From a virus, in IMG/VR virus record IMGVR_UViG_3300049489_001135, positions 1 to 55,003 of that record: DNA of 55,003 nt. One strand, written 5' to 3'. Within the stretch, counting starts at the first letter, position 1. Each line of letters begins with the position of its first letter. The notes beneath the pieces are model-generated. The model did no database searches. It worked only from the letters and a program-made list of their open reading frames with translations, and was not told the origin of the DNA. A program made the position numbers and the translations under genes. Below are positions 21,462-28,520 of this stretch, in pieces.

Positions 21462-21826
21462 ATGAAATTAGATGCAAGTGAAATTGAAATAAATGGGGTA
21501 AAATATGTGCCAAAATCTTCACAAGATGCGCAAGTTATGGCAAAAAATACTGATGGTTTAAGTTATGTAATTATTCGGAGCCAATCAGCAGGCGTATTTG
21601 CGGGGTATCTAAGCAAAAGAACTGGCGACGAAGCAGTATTATTAGAAAGCCGACGAATTTTTTATTGGACTGGCGCAGCAACTTTGTCACAATTAGCTAT
21701 TGATGGAACTTCTATTCCAACAAAATGTCAATTTCCAGAAGCAATTTCAAGCCATACAATATTGCAAGTTATTGAAGTAATTCCTGTAACAGAAAAAGCA
21801 AAAAAATCTATTGAGAGTGTAAAAGT

Positions 21827-21839
<13 letters not shown>
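21462..21839 (+). CDS. DUF6948-like protein
   Basis: The product begins MKLDASEIEINGVKYVPKSS and has AGVFAGYLSKR, RRIFYWTGAATLSQLAIDGT and SHTILQVIEVIPVTEKA, which match the pattern I associate with the phage DUF6948 domain. Function is unknown. It has the same leader as the genes at 3962 and 22975 (an 18-base block with AGGAG). Its last codons overlap the start of the GX-repeat frame at 21827. Confidence 0.55.
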
Positions 21840-22156
<317 letters not shown>

Positions 22157-22161
22157 AATAT

Positions 22162-22190
22162 TTGACAAATAGGCTACAACAAGATAGTAT
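22162..22190 (+). promoter_or_regulatory. Promoter TTGACA-N17-TAGTAT
   Basis: TTGACA (22162-22167) and TAGTAT (22185-22190) with a 17-base spacer form a good promoter directly after the GX repeat. It serves the small genes from 22218 onward, isolating them from any transcription trouble in the repeat. Confidence 0.6.
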
Positions 22191-22217
22191 AAATTAAGTA
22201 CAAAATTTGGAGTAACT

Positions 22218-22403
22218 GTGGCATATAAATTTATAAAAACAATTGACCCGAAAAATAAGCATAGTTTAGCAAACATTGTATTTGAATTGCCAGAAAATGA
22301 CTATGATTTAACAAAATTGCTAGAAGAATTTCGATGCTTTTTAGCAGCTTGTAGTTTTTCTGTGCCTGGAACCATTGAATATATTGAGCAGGAGGAGGAT
22401 TAA
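22218..22403 (+). CDS. Small protein, 61 aa
   Basis: The start is GTG behind TTGGAGTAACT. The product begins MAYKFIKTIDPKNKHSLANI and has FELPENDYDL and a helical C-terminus. No family is recognised. Its stop overlaps the next ATG region. Confidence 0.5.
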   Translation: MAYKFIKTIDPKNKHSLANIVFELPENDYDLTKLLEEFRCFLAACSFSVPGTIEYIEQEED

Positions 22404-22463
22404 ATGCCTATTGCAGCAAATTTATTAGCAATATTATACAAGAAAAAACGGAGCAAAAAATAG
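22404..22463 (+). CDS. Very short peptide, 19 aa
   Basis: A 19-codon frame (MPIAANLLAILYKKKRSKK) follows GGAGGAGGATTAA and fits between its neighbours. It has a hydrophobic front and a basic tail. The end shares the ACGGAGCAAAAAAT ribosome-site block with the 22465 gene's end. It may be a real micro-protein or only a translational coupling element. Confidence 0.3.
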   Translation: MPIAANLLAILYKKKRSKK

Positions 22464-22464
22464 T

Positions 22465-22656
22465 ATGGAAATTTTAGGAATAGGTTGTATTTTTATTGTT
22501 GGAATAGCGCTGTTTTTAATGTTAATGTGTATAATTGGAACATTGATTGATAATCATGAAAAAACAAAAACATTGTGGAACGATAGTTCAATTGTTTGGC
22601 AAAAACTTAATCAACTAGAACATAAAACTAATAAGCAAAAACGGAGCAAAAAATGA
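22465..22656 (+). CDS. Single-span membrane protein, 63 aa
   Basis: The ATG follows an ACGGAGCAAAAAA ribosome site. The protein starts with about 25 hydrophobic residues (IGCIFIVGIALFLMLMCIIG) and continues as a charged cytoplasmic or periplasmic helix. It overlaps the next gene by 4 bases. Function unknown. Confidence 0.5.
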   Translation: MEILGIGCIFIVGIALFLMLMCIIGTLIDNHEKTKTLWNDSSIVWQKLNQLEHKTNKQKRSKK

Positions 22657-22862
22657 TAGTACGAATATACTCTAAGCATGCCGTACTTGATGAAGCAACC
22701 ACGAACTATACCGATGTTTATGGCAGCGAATATACTATAAGCAATAATGTATTGCAAATTTTAAGGCCTACTGATGAGCGCGGAACGTTGCATGTACCGT
22801 TAAATAATATAGGTGCTTTTTTGGTGCTAGATGAAACAAAATTTGGAGCAGAACATGGATGA
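22653..22862 (+). CDS. Small beta-rich protein, 69 aa
   Basis: The start uses the duplicated ACGGAGCAAAAA ribosome-site block. The product begins MIVRIYSKHAVLDEATTNYT and is beta-rich with LQILRPTDERGTLHVPLNNI, which could be a small barrel. No family is recognised. Confidence 0.5.
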   Translation: MIVRIYSKHAVLDEATTNYTDVYGSEYTISNNVLQILRPTDERGTLHVPLNNIGAFLVLDETKFGAEHG

Positions 22863-22929
22863 TAAAATAGTATTAATTATCGTTTGGAGCGGTTTAATTG
22901 GTTATTGTATTGGCAAAATAATTTTTTAA
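22855..22929 (+). CDS. Membrane peptide, 24 aa
   Basis: A 24-codon frame starts at ATG 22855 behind TTTGGAGCAGAAC and overlaps the end of the previous gene by 8 bases. The product is MDDK followed by a hydrophobic segment (IVLIIVWSGLIGYCIGKIIF), a typical single-span mini-protein. Overlap and ribosome site support it, but the evidence is modest. Confidence 0.35.
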   Translation: MDDKIVLIIVWSGLIGYCIGKIIF

Positions 22930-22952
22930 TATGGTATATTATATGCCATATT
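22928..22952. promoter_or_regulatory. 25-bp dyad, candidate operator
   Basis: The sequence is an inverted repeat with arms AATATGG and CCATATT and only one mismatched pair inside the arms. It lies directly upstream of the gene at 22975 and overlaps likely -10 sequences (TATATT, TATTAT). Similar ATATGGCATAT half-sites occur at 37475-37495 on the minus strand. A dimeric regulator could bind it. Confidence 0.45.
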
Positions 22953-22974
22953 ATGCAGAAAATAGGAGCAAAGT

Positions 22975-23334
22975 ATGAAGTTAAAAATTCAACGCATGTC
23001 AGGCCTACCTGCTGACCCAGAAGATGCTCGCAAATTTGATGAAGAATTTCGTGTAGGGTATGTAGCAGCGGAAACCAAAAATGCAAAATCAACAAACGAA
23101 AATGGCACTATAAATTTAATGTCAGTAGATATGCTTTCTATGCAAGCTGATGTACAAGTGCTTGAGGAAAGTTTGCGTGAAAAATACAAGATACAAGGTG
23201 AATGTGATTTTCCTGTAAATGCAGAAGCATGGCAGGCGCTTATTAAACAATATGGCTCGGCACTTATGCTTGCACCATCAAGAGCAAATCCAGAAGAGTT
23301 AATTTTGGTAGTTATGGATGTGCCACTTGATTAA
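22975..23334 (+). CDS. Unknown protein, 119 aa
   Basis: The ATG follows the shared leader block with AGGAG. The product begins MKLKIQRMSGLPADPEDARK and has an acidic helical body (DVQVLEESLREKYKIQGECD) and a hydrophobic C-terminus. It follows a dyad operator candidate. No family is recognised. Confidence 0.5.
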   Translation: MKLKIQRMSGLPADPEDARKFDEEFRVGYVAAETKNAKSTNENGTINLMSVDMLSMQADVQVLEESLREKYKIQGECDFPVNAEAWQALIKQYGSALMLAPSRANPEELILVVMDVPLD

Positions 23335-23605
23335 CGATATTGCAATATGGGCGTTATCATTAGCAGTAATTATATTGGCCATTAATTTAATATTACTAAA
23401 AAAACAATTAAACATAATATACAAAGATTTTCATGATAAAATTAAATATATAGAACAAAAAATTCAACAATTAGAATATGAATCAAGTTCTATGCGTTCA
23501 AGAGTCCAAAGAGATGCACAATATACAACAGATGTATACATTATGATAAAAAAGCAAAAACAAATTATTGCAGAACTATGCGATTTTGTGTATAAAGATA
23601 ATTAG
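23318..23605 (+). CDS. Membrane-anchored coiled-coil protein, 95 aa
   Basis: The product has a membrane span at about residues 8-27 (IAIWALSLAVIILAINLILL) followed by a long coiled coil of lysine- and glutamine-rich helix. It overlaps the preceding gene by 17 bases. The pattern resembles an inner-membrane spanin or a tail-anchored protein; the role is undetermined. Confidence 0.5.
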   Translation: MCHLINDIAIWALSLAVIILAINLILLKKQLNIIYKDFHDKIKYIEQKIQQLEYESSSMRSRVQRDAQYTTDVYIMIKKQKQIIAELCDFVYKDN

Positions 23606-23951
23606 TAGCAAATTTGGCGGCCAGTAGCCAAAACAAAGCTGGACGATTATTGCACATCGTAGGTGCAACTGAGGACCGCCGTTCCAAGACACAGAAACGG
23701 TACGTGTAGCGGCGTGGAATAGCTGCCTAGCCTGACCACTTAAATGTGAGGGCTTTCAAGGCTGGAGACACGCACTTATACCAAAGATTTGCCTACGGGT
23801 ACTGAATGCAATGGCAAAAGCCAGAGTCACGACTGGCCTACACGTTTTTTCTTGCAAGTATTTTCTGCCTGAAGCTGACAGGCTTAAAAAGATGAGATTA
23901 TACTGGTGGTTCCGCAGTATAAAGGCGTCTTGGAGTTTTTTAAAGGATTTT
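23606..23951 (+). ncRNA. Candidate structured RNA
   Basis: This 346-base stretch has no convincing gene until 23952 and folds extensively. GGCGG (23616-20) pairs with CCGCC (23676-80). Inside are CCAG/CTGG and ACGAT/ATCGT; the ACGAT hairpin's loop TTGCAC (23650-55) pairs with GTGCAA (23663-68) downstream, a pseudoknot-like arrangement. Then follow CCGTT/AACGG, GCGGC/GCTGC, AGCCT/AGGCT, a GCCAG/CTGGC hairpin with a T-run at 23845-23850, GCCTG/CAGGC (23867-83) and an 8-bp TTATACTG/CAGTATAA hairpin (23898-23922). I could not match it to group I introns, RNase P, tmRNA or common riboswitches. An open frame from 23811 exists but is not preferred. Confidence 0.5.
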
Positions 23952-24128
23952 ATGAACATTAGACCTAAAAGAAAACGCGGCTATTATAGGGCATTAAAAA
24001 GACAAGAGCCTTGGGCTTTAAGAGAAAAAATGATGAAAGATTGTATGAATGCCTTAAACAAAACACTGTATACTGATGCAATAAGATACACTATGACAGG
24101 TATTTCTGAAACGATTCAATCCAAATAG
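23952..24128 (+). CDS. Small basic protein, 58 aa
   Basis: The ATG at 23952 follows TAAAGGATTT. The product begins MNIRPKRKRGYYRALKRQEP and is strongly basic, as in nucleic-acid-binding peptides. A longer frame from 23811 would run through the structured RNA and is less likely. The 3' end overlaps the opposite-strand RusA-like gene by 38 bases. Confidence 0.45.
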   Translation: MNIRPKRKRGYYRALKRQEPWALREKMMKDCMNALNKTLYTDAIRYTMTGISETIQSK

Positions 24129-24561
24129 TTACACAAATTTCGTATTTTTCTTCGCTGCTACATCGTTTTGCACTATTTAAGCTTATAAGGTACTTGTCAT
24201 CAGCATTTAAATTGGGGCAACCATATGGAAAACTTTGCACATGATACTTAGGCAAAAATATCAAATCTGTCAAAATTTTTTCTACGTTTGTTATGTCAAA
24301 CATTTTGCTACTAATTAGTCCCCTTTGGTTGCAAAATATCTGCCTTGGATATTTACATACTATCTGCATCCGATACACATGCTTTTCGGCATCAAAATTT
24401 GCACGCAAATCAGCTAAAGCCGTCTGAGCGTCTGGCTTAGATAACTCAAATAGCGCAGAAGATTCCCACTCACGATAGGCAGCGGTTTTGCGACTATGGT
24501 CTTTATAATACATTGCATTTACTGAGAAAGGTTTAAGGGCCAGTTTAAAATTTCGTCTCAA
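24091..24561 (-). CDS. rusA: RusA-like Holliday-junction resolvase
   Basis: The 156-aa protein begins KLALKPFSVNAMYYKDHSRK and contains FDITNVEKILTDLI (Asp89, Asn92, Lys95, Asp99), the DxxNxxKxxxD core of RusA, with a further Asp pair NADDKYL near 118. RusA dimers cut four-way junctions in recombining or branched phage DNA. The start is TTG at 24561. The gene lies at the end of the late minus operon next to a promoter of the TTGCAA type. The similarity to RusA is by motif; the overall sequence is divergent. Confidence 0.7.
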   Translation of the reverse strand: MRRNFKLALKPFSVNAMYYKDHSRKTAAYREWESSALFELSKPDAQTALADLRANFDAEKHVYRMQIVCKYPRQIFCNQRGLISSKMFDITNVEKILTDLIFLPKYHVQSFPYGCPNLNADDKYLISLNSAKRCSSEEKYEICVTIWIESFQKYLS

Positions 24562-24604
24562 ACGGCCCCCAGAAGTAGCGTTGCACTACTATTGCGCAAC
24601 TATA

Positions 24605-24632
24605 AGTATATCTTATGGCATGGTTATTGCAA
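24605..24632 (-). promoter_or_regulatory. Minus promoter TTGCAA-N16-TATACT with ATGCCA spacer
   Basis: On the minus strand TTGCAA (24627-24632) and TATACT (24605-24610) are 16 bases apart, with CATGCCATAAGA in the spacer. It lies about 45 bases upstream of the RusA-like start. The spacer matches those at 3582-3610 and 53225-53252. Read on the plus strand, TGGCATGGTTATTGCA is a sigma-54-like motif, but plus transcription would run antisense into the late genes. Confidence 0.55.
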
Positions 24633-24887
24633 GACTTTTTTGCGTTTTTTGGTCTTTTTTCTTGCATTTTTCTTCCGTGCCACACTTTTAGGCATAGATT
24701 TAGCCTGAAAATCTGGGTATAAGGCTCGCTTTACCACTAAAAGTATATCATCGTCAACGTGATTGTCTGTGCTTTTAGAAACTTTTTCTAGGCCCAATAT
24801 AAGTACGTCTTTTAGCAAACGTTCGGTCACTAGGCTTACTAGCAAATGTTGTAGCGCGGTCCGTAGCAGCGAAAACATAAAAATCAT
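24624..24887 (-). CDS. Basic-tailed protein, 87 aa
   Basis: The N-terminal half is hydrophobic and helical (MIFMFSLLRTALQHLLVSLV) and the last 20 residues are a run of Lys/Arg (ARKKNARKKTKKRKK). It is coupled to the preceding gene by a 4-base overlap. It might bind DNA or anionic lipid; no family is recognised. Confidence 0.5.
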   Translation of the reverse strand: MIFMFSLLRTALQHLLVSLVTERLLKDVLILGLEKVSKSTDNHVDDDILLVVKRALYPDFQAKSMPKSVARKKNARKKTKKRKKVLQ

Positions 24888-25696
24888 TTTTTGCCTTTTG
24901 CTAAGTTAGCTTCTTGCATACGCTTAAGTACTTCTGCAGCACTTTGCCGATTAGTGGCAGGTTTAATACCACGTGGCACAATTTCACTAGCACCTTGTAT
25001 AATTTTAGCACCAGGAATATTAACTGCCATGGTTTTATCTATAGTTGGAGGGTTAATAAGTGGCACGATTTCTTTTCCACCTTTTAGCACTCTAGTAGCA
25101 TCTGACTGCACTGGCACTCTAGCACCTGCCAATATAGTTCTTTCAATAGGTATATTTCTTGTAACAGTGTTATCTAGTCCCGCAAGTGCTTTATTTACAT
25201 TTTGTGCACTAGCCTTGCCTACCGCATTTAAAGTGCTAATGTCTCCAGTTGCTAAAATACTTGATGCAATAGACTTAGCAATTGCTTGAGATTCAGGGTT
25301 TATTAGCGGCTTTAAATATTTTAATTTTGGACTTGGAAAAGCAATGTCTGCTGCATATCCTATGTCTTTAGCAAGTCCCTCATTTTGCATACTTTCTGGC
25401 AATTTTTTATTCAATCTTACGCCAATATCTGCAAAACTTTCTGCATTACCAGCACCTCCAGACAATATATCAGCAGCTTTTGTTGCATATTCTTGAGGCT
25501 TATTAAGCACCGTAAGTACTGGCATGGCTTTTTGCAATGATGGTGCTGCACGCTCGATTATAGGTGCTGCGTAAGTTGCAGCTTTTTTGCCTAATAATTC
25601 AAACATGCTTTTTTCTTGCTTAGATTCAGGCTTTTTAGCAGCGCTTTGTAGCACGTCAAGAGCTTTTTTTGTTAAATCAGCCACTATTTCCCCCAA
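24884..25696 (-). CDS. Unknown late protein, 270 aa
   Basis: The product starts MGEIVADLTKKALDVLQSAA and is Ala/Pro/Lys-rich and mostly helical, without a signal peptide. It sits between lysis-type genes and the RusA-like gene at the end of the late operon. It could be an internal virion protein or a holin-related protein; nothing specific decides. Confidence 0.5.
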   Translation of the reverse strand: MGEIVADLTKKALDVLQSAAKKPESKQEKSMFELLGKKAATYAAPIIERAAPSLQKAMPVLTVLNKPQEYATKAADILSGGAGNAESFADIGVRLNKKLPESMQNEGLAKDIGYAADIAFPSPKLKYLKPLINPESQAIAKSIASSILATGDISTLNAVGKASAQNVNKALAGLDNTVTRNIPIERTILAGARVPVQSDATRVLKGGKEIVPLINPPTIDKTMAVNIPGAKIIQGASEIVPRGIKPATNRQSAAEVLKRMQEANLAKGKK

Positions 25697-25929
25697 ATCC
25701 AGGCCAGCGAGCTAATAAATGCACCAACCGCTCCAAAAAATGCAAGCAATTTTGTAGCACCACGAACCTGCTCAACATGTTTAACAATGGGCACCAATTC
25801 ATCTTCAATTTGATTCGTACGTGCTATGTGAAATTCTAATTCACTATTATATTTGCCAAGTCGCACATCAATGCTAGCCAATTTTTCGTCAATTTTATCT
25901 AGTTTATCTAATATTCTAGAGTCATCCAT
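25684..25929 (-). CDS. Holin candidate, 81 aa
   Basis: The protein has an N-terminal coiled coil (DSRILDKLDKIDEKLASIDV) and one C-terminal hydrophobic segment (ATKLLAFFGAVGAFISSLAW), the layout of class III-like or coiled-coil holins. It overlaps the NlpC/P60-like gene by 8 bases. Holins form membrane lesions that release endolysins. The assignment rests on topology and neighbourhood. Confidence 0.45.
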   Translation of the reverse strand: MDDSRILDKLDKIDEKLASIDVRLGKYNSELEFHIARTNQIEDELVPIVKHVEQVRGATKLLAFFGAVGAFISSLAWIWGK

Positions 25930-26407
25930 TGGCTTTCCTTTGTAATAAATCTTGCAATATTTGTACAGGAGATTTCATGCCGTAGTATTGGCCAGTTAAC
26001 GCTCCAAGCACTTCACAACAAAAATATTTTTTAGTACTTTCTAGTTTGTTTTTGGCAGGTAGTGTAGCACCAAAATACGAAAGAAAAATTCGAAACGCAA
26101 GATAAAATACACCTAAATAGTCGTACTTTTTACCGACCATTTGTCTAAATTTATTAGCAATTATTTGGTATTCCGTGCTCTTAAGAGGAACTCTAGCAAC
26201 TTCTGAATGCAATTTTGACCATTTTTCGTAACTAAGTACTGTAACTCCACTGTGTCCAGTAGATTCATGGACCCATCTTTTGTTTACTAAAAGTGCAACA
26301 TGACTTGTTAATGGTTGATTTTTTGCCATATGCTTGGTCCCATGTGCTATTATTTTAGCGCCAATTTTTGAACTATAGCTAAATAAAGCATCAACAGTAA
26401 CTATCAT
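25922..26407 (-). CDS. Permuted NlpC/P60 (YebB/YiiX-like) hydrolase
   Basis: The 161-aa protein has a His in LTSHVALLV (His36) and a Cys pair in KKYFCCEVLGAL (Cys130/131). His before Cys is the circularly permuted papain-like order found in YebB/YiiX/LRAT-type proteins, which include peptidoglycan amidases or peptidases. There is no signal peptide, so it would be released through a holin or packed in the virion. The assignment is by motif order; activity is unproven. Confidence 0.5.
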   Translation of the reverse strand: MIVTVDALFSYSSKIGAKIIAHGTKHMAKNQPLTSHVALLVNKRWVHESTGHSGVTVLSYEKWSKLHSEVARVPLKSTEYQIIANKFRQMVGKKYDYLGVFYLAFRIFLSYFGATLPAKNKLESTKKYFCCEVLGALTGQYYGMKSPVQILQDLLQRKANG

Positions 26408-26775
26408 AATTTAGCCGCTAATATCCAAAGACTATCTAACTGCGCAGAAGTCCATCCTAGCATTGCGCCCATCTGAGAAACTAAATCTCTATTACGTTGA
26501 AAAGCTATAGAGTATTCCCATTCAATTCTAGCCAACGATTTAGTAGGTTCTGGCAAAGAATTTAAGGCATCCTCTATTTGTTGTAGATTTACTCCCATTA
26601 GTATTAAAGCTTGTCTAATTTGTCTAGGAGTTACATCTGGTAAACTTGACTGCTCTATAGTAGATTTTTCTTCTTGCACTATTTCTGCAGAAAATTGTTG
26701 AGCAAATAAAATTGCATCTTGTTCTTGCAAAAACTCAGTTTTAGTATTTTCATGTGTTACAGTATATACAATCAT
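26404..26775 (-). CDS. Tail-associated chaperone-like protein, 123 aa
   Basis: The product starts MIVYTVTHENTKTEFLQEQD, and its body contains TPRQIRQALILMGVNLQQIEDALNSLPEPTKSLARIEWEYS, a pattern seen in proteins downstream of phage tail fibres (fibre-assembly or XkdW-type). It overlaps the next gene by 4 bases and follows the tail fibre genes. A fibre-assembly or structural role is inferred from position. Confidence 0.5.
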   Translation of the reverse strand: MIVYTVTHENTKTEFLQEQDAILFAQQFSAEIVQEEKSTIEQSSLPDVTPRQIRQALILMGVNLQQIEDALNSLPEPTKSLARIEWEYSIAFQRNRDLVSQMGAMLGWTSAQLDSLWILAAKL

Positions 26776-26776
26776 A

Positions 26777-28087
26777 TTATCCTCTAGGAGCGGTAAATGT
26801 AATGTTTAAATCGCCCCAATCTACAAAAGCTTGCTGAGCACTAACTCCAGCAGTCTTTAGAATTTTCCAACCAAATCCAAACAATTGAGCACCAGTTGGA
26901 ATATTAGTAGCATGAGAACCAACTAAAACTCCATCAATATAAAATTGAGCCAAAGTAGCATCTTCATTAACATATACTGCAAATATTTGAGGATTATTTA
27001 CTAACACTGGACTAGATGTTGTAGTAGTTGTTTGCACATTTGCTGCACTGGTGACAATTTCCCAATTTACATTTACACCATTTCCTAAAAATCTAAAATA
27101 AACACCGTCAATATGTTGTTGTGTAGCACCGGTATTATCTAGGAATCCAAAAGTAAATTCAAAAGGGTCCGGTACAGTTCCAGCACTTGGCAGCCATAAT
27201 CTACTGGAACAATTCATAATACTATATCCAGCAGCAAAAGAAGTTAAGCCAGTAGAAACTGTAGAACGTCCTGTTGTAGTGGTTCCGGTAGACATTTGCA
27301 TTACGCCTAAAGCTTTTAACGTATTATTTATTCCAGTACTAACTATAGTAGAAGCTGCTCCTGCACCGCTATTTCCAACAGAAAATCCATAAGAACCAGA
27401 AGTTACCGCAGCACCTGTAAAATCATCTTTAAATGCAACAGATAAATCAGGATTATATGGAGGAAGTACTCCTGGAGTAATAGTAGTGATTCTGCCACGA
27501 GAATCTACAGTAACATTAGCGGAATTGTATGTGCCAGCAGTTACTCCTGTTGTAGATAAGCTAAGTGCAGGATTATTAGCGACACCATTCCCATCTGCCA
27601 CTAAAATATCAGAATTTCCTGTAATACTTCTAGTAGCAACAGTGCCTGCACCTGTTCTTGAAATTAAACCAGTTGTTCCAAGCCCAGCCAAAGCTGTTAA
27701 ATCAGAATCTAATGGCTGCTTAACATCTAATTGTGCTTGTATGTTTGAAGATACTCCAGATAATCTACTAAGTTCAGTAGTAGTAATAGCACTAGTGGCA
27801 ATTTTTCCAAAACCGTTTGAAATAACGGCAACATCTGTTGGTAAATTTGCACTGACAATAGTTGTAGCTGCACCAGTTATTGTTGCTTGCTTTTCGCTAT
27901 CAAGTTCGTTAATAGCACCTTGAACATCTGTAGCAGAAATATTTCCGGCAGGGGTATTAGACACAATTCCTGCAGAATAATCTCCAGCTTGAGACACCAC
28001 TATGCCGGTACGACCGTTGAAGCTATCTACACCGGCTCCACCACCGCCGCCAGACGTTACTGGAAGCTTAATATATTGGCTTGCCAC
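26777..28087 (-). CDS. Tail fibre/lectin-like protein, 436 aa
   Basis: The N-terminal third carries the repeated fibre pattern also seen in the 595-aa fibre (LSTTGVTAGTYNSANVTVDS and QADLDVKQPLDSDLT), and the C-terminal 220 residues are beta-rich with alternating aromatic and Gly/Ser stretches that suggest a jelly-roll binding domain (DNTGATQQHIDGVYFRFLGN). It would form part of the host-recognition fibre. Only two bases separate it from the next gene. Confidence 0.65.
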   Translation of the reverse strand: MASQYIKLPVTSGGGGGAGVDSFNGRTGIVVSQAGDYSAGIVSNTPAGNISATDVQGAINELDSEKQATITGAATTIVSANLPTDVAVISNGFGKIATSAITTTELSRLSGVSSNIQAQLDVKQPLDSDLTALAGLGTTGLISRTGAGTVATRSITGNSDILVADGNGVANNPALSLSTTGVTAGTYNSANVTVDSRGRITTITPGVLPPYNPDLSVAFKDDFTGAAVTSGSYGFSVGNSGAGAASTIVSTGINNTLKALGVMQMSTGTTTTGRSTVSTGLTSFAAGYSIMNCSSRLWLPSAGTVPDPFEFTFGFLDNTGATQQHIDGVYFRFLGNGVNVNWEIVTSAANVQTTTTTSSPVLVNNPQIFAVYVNEDATLAQFYIDGVLVGSHATNIPTGAQLFGFGWKILKTAGVSAQQAFVDWGDLNITFTAPRG

Positions 28088-28089
28088 GA

Positions 28090-28467
28090 CTAAACTCCCT
28101 TAACGTAACTGCGAGCAACAGTTAAAGTGCCTGAACCGCTAGTTTGTGTCCATACTACTCGTACCCAATTGTGTCCGGCATTTTGCACATCCCACATTAC
28201 GTTACCTGCTGCTGAGACTGTAAAAGCACTGTCAGCAATATCTGTCCAATTCATTAATCCAGCATCTTGAGCAGATTGAGTAGGAGCATTAATATCTCCA
28301 CGGTCGTTACTAGCTTGAAGTTTAAAATTTCCACCTGGAGTTCCAGTAAATACAAGTTGAATACTATAATTTACTATATGACCTAGCCAAATAGGATTTA
28401 AGGTTTGATTTGTAGATAAATCCAAAGGTCCTGAATCATCTAGCAAGTTTTCATTATTTACACGCAT
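28090..28467 (-). CDS. Small beta-sandwich tail protein, 125 aa
   Basis: The product starts MRVNNENLLDDSGPLDLSTN and is rich in beta-forming and Gly residues, ending SGSGTLTVARSYVKGV. The end matches that of the 117-aa protein at 31781-32134 (SGTGTIVARLTSKTVG), so the two are probably paralogues. A role in tail or fibre assembly is inferred from location. Confidence 0.55.
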   Translation of the reverse strand: MRVNNENLLDDSGPLDLSTNQTLNPIWLGHIVNYSIQLVFTGTPGGNFKLQASNDRGDINAPTQSAQDAGLMNWTDIADSAFTVSAAGNVMWDVQNAGHNWVRVVWTQTSGSGTLTVARSYVKGV

Positions 28468-28520
28468 ATTTTTCTCCTTCTTTCCATCTTTCTTTTCGTG
28501 CTACAAATTATTGCAAAAAA

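Noticed and set aside
22771-22780. CTGATGA word of hammerhead ribozymes
   Set aside because: It lies inside the 69-aa gene, lacks the GAAA core and pairing stems, and codes for an ordinary residue stretch.
23606-23951. RNase P RNA, tmRNA or group I intron
   Set aside because: The CR-type core words, the tmRNA tRNA-like ends and the P7 guanosine-binding words of group I introns are not present.
23811-24128. Longer 105-aa version of the basic protein
   Set aside because: Its first 47 codons run through the structured RNA, whereas a good ribosome site lies before the ATG at 23952.
24616-24631. Plus-strand sigma-54-like promoter
   Set aside because: It would transcribe antisense into the late operon; the minus reading gives a normal promoter ahead of the RusA-like gene. 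Kept as part of the orientation question only.
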